A stretch of DNA of 64,000 nt, from assembly GCF_004210375.1 (NCBI RefSeq), contig NC_134834.1, positions 140,897,009 to 140,961,008 on the forward strand, written 5' to 3'. Positions 45,600 through 55,324 of this stretch are shown here, piece after piece. Made by a program: the position numbers and the translations under genes. How positions within the stretch are numbered: the stretch's first letter is position 1; each line of letters starts with the position of its first letter. This stretch comes from Tachypleus tridentatus. Lineage: Eukaryota > Arthropoda > Merostomata > Xiphosura > Limulidae. The notes beneath the pieces were generated by a model that had not been told where the DNA came from, did not search any database, and saw only the letters and a program-made list of their open reading frames with translations.

Positions 45600-46420
45600 C
45601 AGATGGATTTCAGGGACACAACTATTAAGCTTATCTGGATATCCTTTCCATTTAACAAAATACTGTTTGTTTTTATCAAGTCATTGTTAATGTAATGTTT
45701 CTTCCACAGCATATACATCATTCGAGGATTTGATAACATGTAATTCAGATTCACAAAATGTTCCAGCACTGAGGCGGTCTTGCAGTGTGTCAACAGTGAA
45801 GGTTTTCACCAATCTCTTGTGAAATATAAATATTTCGTCTGTTCACCAAGGTAAATATCCTTTCTTCTATTGATCACCCACTTGGAATCGAAATTTCCCT
45901 TTTATGTGTGGTATGAAGAGATATTTTTCCACACCACATTCTGATTAGCAGCATTAACGTGTATTGGTCTCATTTTAATTTTGTGGTGGTACGACCTACT
46001 ATAGACACTGACTAAAGTTTTTAATATCAAAATGCACTTCAATGGTCCATAGTGGTTAAAACAGTATCACGTTTTAGTTTTAAGAGTATGAATAAAACGT
46101 TCAACTATAGAAGCTTTTGTTTTATTATGTGTAATAAAGAAATAAATTTCTTGTTTCTTAAGATAATGTTGAAACAGTGTATTTGTAAATTTTGTTCTAG
46201 AATCGGTTTAAAACTTACAATGCTTTCGACCATGTTTTAAATTCTTCTTCAAGGCCTTTAGGAGTGTCGCTTCTTTTTTATCTTTTGTGTAAAACAACTC
46301 ATCCATATTTCGAAAACACTTCAAAAAACGTCAAGAAATACTTAAACTGATTGTTGTAGTATATTAAGGTAGATATATCGAGTAAATTAGCCTGCTACAA
46401 TAAATGATCACCCTGTTTCT
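45600..46420 (-). pseudogene. Polinton integrase (retroviral-type) with chromodomain, broken
   Basis: Reading from 46420 downwards in shifting frames: FEVFSKYGWVV (for DVFSKYAW), a stretch with LLKALKKNLKHGRKH, then IYFFITHNKTKASIVERFIH (about 46160-46090; T.N...KAS.VERFN is the core of the DDE integrase fold), TLKTK, then MRPIHVNAANQNVVWKN (about 45975-45925), GKFRFQVGDQ-type phrase (about 45898-45870), and the chromodomain ending QYFVKWKGYPDKLNS (about 45660-45620). Function in the family: joins element ends to host DNA; the chromodomain may guide targeting. Multiple frameshifts make it inactive. Confidence 0.75.
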
Positions 46421-46839
46421 GTATGTTACAGATTTATGCAACCTATACGTATCTTGGCATTTCAAACAGTCCTTGACTTGACTGTAGTTTGAAGGCTTTA
46501 CCTAATGGTTTTGTGACCTATATAAAGCCTGTACACTCATGTAAATAGCAGAATATGAATTATTATAATAAATAGATTATAGGGTTTTATCCATATTATT
46601 AGCTACAACTGATTAATTTCAACCAACTTTTTCTATTTCATTTAGTGTCTGTAGCAATAGTTATAATTTGATGTTCAGAGAAAGCAAAGTTAAAGCCTAG
46701 ATGACTTGCAATATTGACAGGATTCAGCAGTTGACAACAGTAAAGGAGGACAATAAAAACAAAGTATTATATAATATAACACTCGTTTGTCAAAAGTGAG
46801 CCTATTTACATAAAGGTCATTTGGATCTTTCAAGAGTAC

Positions 46840-47190
46840 CATCTTCAAACTTCTTATGTGACCATTTGTCTATGTTTTTAACAACTTCTTGTGCGTTATT
46901 TATATACGATAGTTGTTCTTCAAATCCTTTCCAACTGGTTAGGTTAGAATTCTTTCATTTCCATAAAACATCATTGATTAAGTCGTTTATGTTACTGTTT
47001 GGGTCAAGTCTTCCATTAATCAATACTCCTTTTCGATCATTTTCCATGTTACGTGTTCATTTGAACATATCAAGTTTAACAGTGTGTCAGTTTTCTTTTT
47101 ATATTTTAGCGGTACGCTGCTGATGATATTCAATCTTTCACGAGTCAGTGATTCCGTTTTAATTTTAGTGTGTTCCATGGCTTGCAATTC
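46840..47190 (-). pseudogene. Small conserved Polinton protein, broken
   Basis: Reads TRERLNIISSVPLKYKKK (about 47140-47090), then WKMIEKGVLINGRLDPNSNI (about 47055-46995) and NDLINDVLWK (about 46994-46965), then NLTSWKGFEEQLS and DKWSHKKFEDG. The pattern of a hydrophobic strand, G..IPGSNI-like turn and DLVNDVLR helix is one I know from a recurrent Maverick ORF, often annotated only as uncharacterised. Its exact role is not known to me. At least one frameshift is present. Confidence 0.55.
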
Positions 47191-47699
47191 AAAGATTTAA
47201 TGACGTTGTTGCAACTTATTTAACATTTTGGCTTTATCAACGGCAAGTAGATAATTATTACATATCATATCATATAGAGTTTAACAGTTTATGAATTGAT
47301 CTTTCATAAACTGTAGGTTGATAAAGCCGATATATAAGTTTTCAGGAATGTTTTGCATGTTCCATTTTAAAGAGCAGCAAAGCTGCAAAAAAACCAAATA
47401 ATCAAAGTATTGATGCAATGAGTAATGATAGAAACTCTCATTTTTGTATTAGTAACTTTCGTTTCTGTTTCAACAGATATTTTATTATTAGCCAACTCTC
47501 TCAATAATGACTTGTACTGTTTAAGTTTCTGGTTTTCTATGTTCTTTGTGGGAACATACCTTTTAAAACATTTAAAGCTATTGAATTATTTAATTTGTTT
47601 TGTGAGTTAATATTTAATCTCAAGAATTTATAACAAAAGTGTTAAAAGTTAATCATTTTAAAGACATTGTAATAACCTAATAGGGCTGGTAGCATAATT

Positions 47700-48110
47700 A
47701 AGTGACATTCGTACATAGTCCTCGATGACGAGAAACACACTTGAAATAAAAATGTATCTCAGAATCACTGGTATGGGTATTAACACTTTTATTAATAAGG
47801 ATAGTTTGTTTGTTTTTTAATTTCGCGCAAAGCTACACGAGGGCTATCTGTGTTAGCCGTCCCTAATTTAGCAGTGTCAGACTAGAGGGAAGGCAGCTAC
47901 TCATCACCACCCACCGCCAACTCTTTGGCTACTCTTTTACCAACGAGTAGTGGGACTGACCATAACATTATAACGCCCCCACGGCTGAAAGGATGAGAAT
48001 GTTTGGTGTGATTGGGATTCAAACCCGCAAACCTCAGATTACCAGTCAAACGCTTAAACCCACCTGGCCATGCTGGGCCTCAACAAGGAGAGAACAACGT
48101 TGTGTGTGTG
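47700..48110 (+). mobile_element. Penelope-like fragment split by a SINE
   Basis: GATGACGAGAAACACACTTG, then AAATAAAAATGTATCTCAGA and GGTATGGGTATTAACACTTTTATTAATAAGG, belongs to the Penelope subfamily also seen at 39.4 and 60.6 kb. The continuation AAGGAGAGAACAACGTTG resumes at 48083, right of the SINE, so the SINE inserted into it. Confidence 0.6.
47804..48079 (-). mobile_element. tRNA-Thr-derived SINE, family 1, nested in a Penelope fragment
   Basis: Full length from tail (TTTAATTTCGCGCAAAGCTA) to head (CCACCTGGCCATGCTGGGCC). Flanks AAGGATA (left) and AAGGAGA (right) look like a slightly diverged target-site duplication. Confidence 0.9.
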
Positions 48111-48116
48111 TGTGTG
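48101..48116. repeat. (TG)n microsatellite
   Basis: Eight TG units. Confidence 0.9.
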
Positions 48117-49419
48117 GTTCAATTGTTGTAATGTTTTTCTTGTTACCTGTGGGTGTGGTTACATTATATCATTGCCTGTGTAGTTTAGCGAAAAATAGAA
48201 GCCTCAATGAACTAAATACTTATAGGCGGTTCGTAAGCGTAAGTTAAAAAATAAAGTAAAATGAAGTTCAGTACGAAAAATAGCTAGAAAACGTTAAGTT
48301 AATCACCATGGGACTGAATAGCTATAATTAACGATAATTTAAAGTGAGTTTCACAGTTTAATAGAGCTAACAAGAATAATTTATTTTGTCAAAGGGTGTT
48401 CTAAAGTAATTGAATCATATGTGTGGACTTTGACGAAAAAGAGACAATTATTTAAAGTTCAAAATACAGCTATTGTAACTCATGAAGTAAAGTAAGTAAA
48501 TATTTTGCAGATTGTACAGTAAGAAATAATGTAGAGAAAAATAGTTCATCTTAATAATTAGATTCCAAAGTAATTGAATTAATTATTTACTTTCAGATAA
48601 AACTGTGATTTACTTTAGTATAAAGAATTTTTGAACATACGTTTTACTTGTTTTGAATATACACTATTTTAAAATAAGTGGATCATGCTCTGTATGCTTA
48701 TTGTCTAAATATATTGCCAACAAATCACAAAAACCGACTTTGGAAGAATTCTTAGTTTAACCCACATACATAAGATTGTGACAAAAAGGAATTCATAAAT
48801 GCAAGTTATAAAATAATTGTTAGCTCCAACAATAATATTTTTAACTTGTTTCTTGTAGTTTTAGTTAACCCTCCAAGCAAATATGAAGGTGTTTACCTTT
48901 AGGTGTTATGATGGATGACAAAAAATAACATGTGAACAATATATATATATATATCTATTTACTTAAAAATACATTTATAAAATCGTTTACAATCCATTTA
49001 GATACAACATCGACTTTTTAAACACTACAATAACAAGCTATATTATTGTTGTGAATTGGGCAGTGTAGAATTGATTTATGAAGTTGATTAACCTTGGTAC
49101 AACTAATTTACTTCAAAGTATAGCAAGGAATTTGAAAGAGGATTTTCAACATTTTGGTTTTCTCATTTCCCTTGGCCCCCAGTGACACTGTGGTATGTCT
49201 GTAGACTTATATACTTCTAGAAACAAGGTTTCGATACACATGCTGGTCAAAACACAAATGGCCCATTGTGTACTTTTATGCTTGTTTACAAATAAATAAA
49301 TACTACCCTTGATAAACACAGTTGTAAAGCTGGTCTGTTCTTCAGATAAGATCATTCAGTATCTATCACAGCCGAAGGCATGACGATTTATGTACATATA
49401 TCACTTGGACATGTAGATT

Positions 49420-49700
49420 ACAATCTTATTTCTTAGAATGAAAATAAAACAGTTCGTAAACGTAATTGGTCAGATGTTTGCGGTTTCAAATCAATTATTA
49501 AATATTCAAACGGACGCCAGGCTGCATCTTGGTAGGCTTCTTCGAAGGATTTGACATGTGTCAGAAACATTTGCTTCACTAAAATATTCAGGTGAGACAT
49601 TCATAAATACAATTATGTATTGAGAGTTTAAAGTAATGCTACACTTTTATTCACCTTGATGAAATAGATTCCGTATAATATAATATAGATTAGTTCAAAT
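49420..49700 (-). pseudogene. Polinton packaging ATPase (FtsK/HerA type) C-terminal fragment, broken
   Basis: Readable phrases are NLFHQGE (about 49665-49645), SITLNSQYIIVFMN (about 49635-49595; for SLNSHYIVLFKN), EEAYQDAAWRPFEYLIIDL (about 49545-49490) and KPQTSDQLRLRTVLF (about 49489-49445). The last phrase is the most diagnostic end of Polinton and adintovirus-type genome-packaging ATPases. The Walker A region is not visible. Frame changes lie between the second and third phrase. Confidence 0.65.
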
Positions 49701-50248
49701 GGTGACTTCCATATATAAAAAGTTGGGAAATTCTCTTATTTTCTTCACCTCACAGAAAAGAATATCAATTATAAAAGATTTGGCTTCTTTGGGTTGTGCA
49801 CAATTATGGAAATTTTCAGATACGCGTTTGACAAAATGGATTTTAGGAATGGTTTGCAGTTAGTTAGCATACAACTGTTGAAATTCACTACAGAACCATA
49901 AAATGTTTTTGGAGTAGGGTAAAGAATATCATGATAATTTAATAACATATTGCTAAGAAACTAAGTTTTACCGCTAACAGTTGAATCCAACACTAAGCAA
50001 GTGAAAGGATGTTATAAATGGTAATCAGTTTTAAACTATAATGACAATATATACAATATGAATAGTGTTTTATACAAAGAACCTACCTTTCATGAAGTAA
50101 AATAAATAAATAATTTAATGTAATAACAGTATGGCACTCTGATAACATGTCTTTGGTGTAAAAGGACGTTATTTTTTTTTCCTTTTTGAATTTGTTAATA
50201 GATTATGTTTTCATATTCAGATTATTTTCTTGTCATTTCTTATTGTAA

Positions 50249-50500
50249 TGCCATACTGAGAAGATTTAAAATATGTAATATTTTTCTCTTTATTGAAGAG
50301 AGAGTTATGTTCAGACTTTTGATAAAATTAAGGGTAAATTCACAAATCATACCCCAAGACTTGTTGCCATCGTCATGTAAGTATTCATAATTCTTAGGCC
50401 CACCAGTGACCCATGATGTGATTTGATGTCCATCAAGTTAATTTGTAAATGACTTGCGATAATCATCTAGACGAACATTGTAAGTGCCATCTGAAATTTA
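50249..50500 (-). pseudogene. Polinton protein-primed DNA polymerase B, C-terminal fragment, broken
   Basis: Starts right after TTTAAATTTCAG and reads DGTYNVRLDDYRKSFTN (about 50490-50440), one stop, then LDGHQITSWVTGGPKNYEYL (about 50439-50378), and WGMICEFTLNFIKSLNI (about 50355-50305). The pattern of GDYLG.LTDEL, then FVSGGPKNY, then a beta strand with K.RGFTLN is specific to the thumb region of Polinton pPolB. The end is degraded. Confidence 0.7.
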
Positions 50501-50737
50501 AACAACATTATGACGAATATAAGATTTCTAGTGCAAACAACAAAACGTCCTGCTTTTACTCAATATTTCTTCCATCACATTATTAAATATTATAATCATG
50601 TGTTAGCCTCATGAGAACATATAATTGCATATTATAATAATGATAAATTCATGCTATCTTGTCGAAACTGGGTCATGGTGAGTTAATCCTATTATATCAG
50701 CTAACAATGTGCACATAGGAACACTCCCATTGCCGTA

Positions 50738-50970
50738 CATTCGGCATAGCCAAGTGGTTAGGGCGATTGACTCGAAATCTGAGGGTTGTGGGTTTAAATC
50801 TCCATAACTCTAAACATGCTCGTACTGTCTCACTATTCGTTATGAAAGAGTAAGTAGCCCAAAAGGTGGTGGTGACTGGCGATGACTAGCTGTTTTCCCT
50901 CTAGTCTTACTTTAATAAATAGGGAACGGCTAGCGCAGTGTAGCTTTTCGTAAAATTCAAAACAAAACAA
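50738..50970 (+). mobile_element. tRNA-Thr-derived SINE, family 1, diverged
   Basis: Head TTCGGCATAGCCAAGTGGTT with B-box change (GGGTTTAAATCTCC), body shortened by deletion, tail GCGCAGTGTAGCTTTTCGTA, then AAATTCAAAACAAAAC. Its tail abuts the 3' side of the LINE fragment at 50985-51420. Confidence 0.85.
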
Positions 50971-50984
50971 AAACTAGTGCAAAG

Positions 50985-51420
50985 TAACTGAGCTATATGC
51001 GCCAAACAACGTGTAAGTAAAAACATTGTAAAATGTAAAAATGAGTCAAAGTAAAACTAAAGAAATTTGAAGACTTAAATACAATTTTAAAATGCCAACG
51101 GCCCTTAAAAGTTTTAAAAATACAAGTAAAGTGGACAGTGTTGCCGTTGCCAATAGCACTTCCTAGCAACAGAAATATACCTGTGGAAAAAACATTTTTA
51201 AAATGATGCCGTCGTTCACAGTCGTAACAACGGAACGACAGTAAAATGTGCGCTATTGTGACTTGAGTGATACAAAGACCACACATCGTTGCATCAGTCT
51301 CAGATAAATTAAGCTGATGAGTTTTAAAAACTGTGACCAGGATAACTTCCTCCTTCTGATCCTTCTGGAAACAAAATGGCCAAAGTTTGGTTGACACAGA
51401 GAAAGTCCTATTACCCCCCA
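50985..51420 (-). mobile_element. I-clade LINE copy 3, 5'-truncated (ORF2 C-terminus)
   Basis: A 142-codon open frame (51421-50993) reads LWPFCFQKDQKEEVILVTVF and then CGLCITQVTIAHILLSFRCY, the Cys/His tail of ORF2 that copy 1 shows at 5240-5400 and copy 2 at about 20370-20215. It ends in the AT-rich 3' UTR. Because the frame is open to the end, this copy is less decayed than copy 1 in the same part. Confidence 0.8.
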
Positions 51421-51439
51421 CTTCACAAAAATTGGACTT

Positions 51440-51970
51440 GATGAAGTAGTTTAAAATGCCTCAGACAAAGAAGGCGACTGTTTCAAGTATCTATGTGGAC
51501 AATTCCAAACTCTTTCAGAAGCGAAACTTAAATGAAGGTTTTTTGTTGGACCTCAGATTAGAAAACTAACTTCAGATGAATAGTTCCAAAAGACAATGAA
51601 GAAAGTAGAAAAATTAGCGTAGATTACCTTTAAAGATGTTATTGACAAATTTTGAGGAAACTACAAGGGCCTAATTTACTGAAATATTGTCAGTTACACA
51701 CTCGATAAATTAAAAGAGTTGGGTTGTAATATTAGCTTGAAAGTTCATTTTTTACACTCATGTATTGATTATTTTCCTCATAATCTCGTTGCTATCAGCG
51801 AAGAACAAAGCTAAGGGTTTCATCAAGATATCAGGGAAATGAGGAGGAGGTATCCGGGAATGTAACACATCAACGGGATGACTGATTACTGCTGGTCATT
51901 GAAACAAAATGACAACACCTAGGTTTAAGACTAAAAGACAGATTTCACAAATAAATCAGGATGAATACGC
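51440..51970 (+). pseudogene. Broken member of a multicopy arthropod family of unknown function
   Basis: Conceptual reading in nearly one frame: GDCFKYLCGQFQTLSEAKLN (about 51467-51525), GFFVGPQIRKLTSDE (about 51537-51580), FKDVIDKF, LKELGCNISLKVHFLHS (about 51712-51760), DYFPHNLVAISEEQ, FHQDIREMRRRYPGM (about 51818-51862) and DYCWSLKQND (about 51880-51910). This chain of motifs recurs in many uncharacterised multicopy arthropod proteins as I remember them; the function is unknown to me, and transposon or retrocopy origin is likely. In-frame stops after about codons 38, 56 and 65 show it is not functional. Confidence 0.5.
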
Positions 51971-51974
51971 ATGC

Positions 51975-53225
51975 ACATTCGTTTGACGTTAATGTTTTCT
52001 TCAGTTCATTTCTATTTTTGTTAACAAACATAATATTAAAAAATGTTAATTGTAGTAAACGAAATAATAATATAATAATTTGATTAAAGTAAGATTTTTT
52101 TCTTTCCGATTTGTAAAAAATTCTTATGGGATAAAAAAAAGAATATTATTTTGGAAACCTGCTTGTAAAATCCACTATTAAAACCAATACAGATTTTATG
52201 AAGTTCAAATTGACAGGCTTGTGAAATGCATGTACAAAGCATGTAACGATATTAAATGATTACTCTGTAAAATATATCCCACATTACTCATCCTCAGTAC
52301 CATAATAAGTTCATTTCATACTCTCACAATTCTCATTTAGGATCTAACCATAAACTTGAATTCTGTCAAATGATTTGCAATTTGGACGTTTTGTAACTGT
52401 CTAACCAACATATTTCTACTCTCTTTTTACGTACTGAATAGAACATAATTAGCTTATAAAATTACTAAAACATAATCATTAATAATGCCTGCTTTTATAG
52501 AGTTTTTTTATTTTAGGTTTCTCTGAGTAGTTGTTGGCAACACAGTAAGTTGAGGGATGATTTCATATTTCCACGATATGGAATCAGAGAGCGTGTTGCT
52601 AGGGGAATGGTGAGATAATAATGACTCATAAGAAGGCATGTTGCTAGTGTCGAATAGTGTCATTAAAGTGCTTTAAGCAGATAAAAGACAGTGTTACTAG
52701 TTTATTAGGATGATCCTATGGTGTCTCCTTTACTTTTATTTAATTTATTCATATGTTCTGAGAAATATTTATCACGCCTATTGTTTCACTTTCATAAGTA
52801 AATCTGCAATACAATTGTATTTTAAGTATTGTGTATAAAAGTTCAGAAAAACTGTTGTTCACAGTAAAAACGTTCTTGACACGTTTTGGAAACTGTTATT
52901 TTCTCACAACTACTTATCCCAAAACCTATATAAAAAAAAATAACAATAATAATTAATCTGCTTGGATATGCATATTTGCACATGCATTCCTCTCAATGTT
53001 GTCGTTTAAATAAATCTTTATTATAGAAATATTAAGCTATTCCTTTTGATGATAAAGGTAAAGAGATTGCACTAACACTGTCTTTCCTCTTTGTTAATAA
53101 CGCAAAAAAATTAATGTTAGTAAAACATATGTTTTTTACATAACTTGTGAAAACATTTTATTTTAGCAGCAGCAATTGTCTCAGATTAATGTTTACATGG
53201 GATTTAAAAGAGTTATTTTTAACAG
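51975..53225. other. AT-rich DNA, nothing recognised
   Basis: No exon, SINE or transposon motif was supported in this stretch. Confidence 0.45.
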
Positions 53226-53227
53226 CT

Positions 53228-53320
53228 GATTATGGGATATCTATGCTCTGCCTACTGCGCGTGTGGAAACCCGGATTCTAGCGGCGTGAGTCTACATATA
53301 TACCGCTGTGCCACTATCCT
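53228..53320 (-). mobile_element. tRNA-like SINE, family 2, fragment
   Basis: CTCTGCCTACTGCGCGTGTG, then GAAACCCGGATTCTAGCGGC and GTGAGTCTACATATATACCGCTGTGCCAC, is the family 2 head and B-box region in reverse. Confidence 0.6.
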
Positions 53321-53331
53321 TAATATAAGGT

Positions 53332-53408
53332 TTGGTTTGGTTTTTGGAATTTCGCACAAAGCTACTCGAGGGCTATCTGTGCTAGCCGTCCCTAATTTAG
53401 CAGTGTCA
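53332..53408 (-). mobile_element. tRNA-derived SINE, family 1, tail only
   Basis: TTTGGAATTTCGCACAAAGC, then TACTCGAGGGCTATCTGTGC and TAGCCGTCCCTAATTTAGCA. The tail is complete but the element stops after 77 bp, a typical 5' truncation. Confidence 0.85.
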
Positions 53409-53702
53409 GTATCTGCAGTGTTAATGTTAAATGTGGTATCAAATTGTAAGTACAAAAGCTCTTCATACAAACAATTTTTTTACTTATAGAATTTAATATA
53501 ATTAATTTCTATTAGCAAACAATTATTTTTTTGCTCATCTCACATTACACCAAAGCCATCGTTGTCTTATGGATGATGAGACAGTCTTTTAAATTGAAGA
53601 CTGCGCGTTTGAAATCCGTCGAGGGTAATAGTAAAGATCTGTAGTTTAGCTATTTTAAAAATATATTAAAGAAGGTGTATATATTACGTCTATCTACACC
53701 AT

Positions 53703-53835
53703 TTCCCCCCTCAGTGGCACAGCAGTATGATTGCAGACTCACACTGCTAAAAACCAGGTTTTGATGCTCATAAAGGGTAGAGCACAGATATTCCACTGTA
53801 TAGCTTTATGCTTAATTCTCAATAAATAAACAAAA
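53703..53835 (+). mobile_element. tRNA-like SINE, family 2
   Basis: CCTCAGTGGCACAGCAGTAT, then GATTGCAGACTCACACTGCT, AGGTTTTGATGCTCATAAAG and a tail ending in AATAAATAAACAAAAC. The B box is diverged. Confidence 0.65.
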
Positions 53836-54320
53836 CATTACATCATTATTACTATAACATACATATTAATATTACAGGTACATATTTGAATAATATGTGG
53901 TTACTCATTTTTCTTATGTGACCATAACACATGCATTTAATATTCCAGTGACTGTCAGTTTTTTTTTATTACTCATTACTGCCAGCAAAAACAGCAGGTC
54001 AAACTATGTTTTCCTACAAGCATTGTGTAAACTTAACCATTACTCTTACATTTCTCACAAAACTTCATTACCTGCAAAACTGTTTCTGTGTTAAATAATA
54101 CTTTACAGACCAGAGACCAAAAGCAGATTCAAGTCTCAAGATCTAAATATGAAGATAAAATAATATATTTTGATTCATATGATGCTTGGTAGTTGTGTTC
54201 TTAGTTTCAACTGTGATGTATGACTATAATCAGTGATGTCGAGAAAACCAACTTGTAGAGAAATATATATGTAAAAACGGCTCGTTTGGTTTGAGAAATT
54301 TTTTTTACGTAGAGGAGTGA

Positions 54321-54356
54321 ACAACGTTTCGACCTTCTTCGGTCATCGTCAGGTTC
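54321..54356 (-). ncRNA. Hammerhead-like ribozyme motif, left arm
   Basis: On the minus strand CCTGACGATGACCGAAGAAG, then GTCGAAACGTTG. CTGACGA fits the core CUGANGA, GACC/GGTC forms the short helix II and GAAA follows, as reported for Penelope-like elements. One extra U sits between the core and helix II, so activity is uncertain. Confidence 0.5.
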
Positions 54357-54552
54357 ACAAAGAAAGAGAGGGATAACTGACCGGAAGCTGACCACATGTT
54401 TGAAAGGGGTTGTGTAACTGAGTGTCGGAATGTATAGGGCGGGCTTAGATGTTTAAATATATACTTTTATATTTTTTATTTTTTATTATTATTTATTATA
54501 TTATATTTTAATACAGATATAAAGGTGTTCCTTTGTATTGGTTTATTTTGGG

Positions 54553-55140
54553 CTAAAGTTGTTGTATAAGTAAGGCTTCTTTAATTTTGCGTTTGTTTAT
54601 GCTTGTTTCTTTATTTAGTATTTGAGTGTTTTCTATGGTTATGTTGTGTTTATTTGACTTGCAGTGTTCGAAAACGTGTGAAGGTGACTTTTTATGTTCT
54701 TTAAATCTGGTTTCTATTTTTCTACTTGTTTCTCCAATATAGAAGTCGTGGCAGTTATCACATTGTATTTTATAAATAATGTTGGTGTGATGGTTGTCAG
54801 TGTAGTTTTTACATAGTATAGACCTCAGTTTTGTGCCTGGTTTTTGAATAAATTTGTTATTAACTGGAATGTCATATTTTGTTACTAGTTTTTGCCAAAT
54901 GTTGGTTATTTTTCTGCTGATGTCGGGAATATATGGTATGCAGCAGTATATGGTTTCGTGATTTTTTGATTCGTGAGATATATTTACTTTTGTTGGTTGG
55001 TTTTGCTTTCTGTCTAGACGTGTGCGTATAATGTTTTCTACGGTTTGTGGAGGAAACTTATTGATGTTGATGAAGTATTGTTTTATTTTGTCTAATTCGT
55101 CGTTAATTTTATATGGTGAGCATAATTTTATGGCCCGCCC
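54553..55140 (-). CDS. Penelope-like polyprotein C-terminus: linker and GIY-YIG endonuclease (5'-truncated)
   Basis: A stop-free 195-codon reading ends at TAG 54555-54553. It has no start codon because its 5' part (reverse transcriptase) is missing, which hides it from an ATG-based search. Landmarks are TIYCCIPYIPDISRKITNIW (about 54955-54896; the Penelope linker), PGTKLRSILCKNYTD (about 54845-54800), NIIYKIQCDNCHDFYIGETS (about 54788-54730; Cys-x2-Cys plus the YIG catalytic-type motif), TRFKEHKK (about 54717-54693) and ALLIQQL at the end. The family nuclease nicks target DNA so that the element RNA can be primed. No frameshift is seen across the region. Confidence 0.85.
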   Translation of the reverse strand, partial: GRAIKLCSPYKINDELDKIKQYFININKFPPQTVENIIRTRLDRKQNQPTKVNISHESKNHETIYCCIPYIPDISRKITNIWQKLVTKYDIPVNNKFIQKPGTKLRSILCKNYTDNHHTNIIYKIQCDNCHDFYIGETSRKIETRFKEHKKSPSHVFEHCKSNKHNITIENTQILNKETSINKRKIKEALLIQQL

Positions 55141-55220
55141 TCTACATTACGACACTCAGTTACACAACCCCTTTCAAGCATGTGGTCAGCTTCTGATTAG
55201 TTATCTCTCTCTTTCTTTGT

Positions 55221-55256
55221 GAACCTGACGATGACCGAAGAAGGTCGAAACGTTGT
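55221..55256 (+). ncRNA. Hammerhead-like ribozyme motif, right arm
   Basis: Identical core to the left arm in opposite orientation: CTGACGA at 55225-55231, GACC at 55233-55236, GGTC at 55243-55246 and GAAA at 55247-55250. The same unpaired U (55232) precedes helix II. Being inverted, the two motifs could also pair with each other in one transcript. Confidence 0.5.
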
Positions 55257-55324
55257 TCACTCCTCTACGTAAAAAAATTTTCTCAACCCAAACGAGCCGT
55301 TTTTGCATACAGATGTATGACTAT

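Larger units (their letters stand above)
45600..50500 (-). mobile_element. Decayed Polinton/Maverick element (order: PolB, ATPase, small protein, integrase)
   Basis: Four separate segments on the minus strand each match a different Polinton protein, and all read the same way: DNA polymerase B (50500-50249), packaging ATPase (49700-49420), a small conserved protein (47190-46840) and chromodomain integrase (46420-45600). Intact elements are 15-20 kb, so large parts, including capsid and protease, are lost or too decayed to see. Terminal inverted repeats were not found. A SINE-split Penelope fragment lies inside at 47.7-48.1 kb. Confidence 0.75.
54228..55311 (-). mobile_element. Penelope-like element with inverted ends and a perfect 13-bp TSD
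   Basis: GATGTATGACTAT occurs at 54215-54227 and 55312-55324, which fixes both ends. Inside lie two inverted arms of about 177 bp (54268-54444 and 55133-55309), each carrying AAAACGGCTCGTTTGG, the hammerhead-like motif and GGGGTTGTGTAACTGAGTGT. Between them is the C-terminal coding part (54553-55140, minus) with a GIY-YIG nuclease. Known for the family: 5' truncation and partially inverted pseudo-LTR structure are common. The element lacks its reverse transcriptase and so cannot move on its own, but the frame is clean, so it looks recent. Confidence 0.9.

Noticed and set aside
48101-48116. Short direct repeats as a CRISPR-like array
   Set aside because: It is a simple TG microsatellite. No spaced repeats of CRISPR type exist in the window, as expected for an animal genome.
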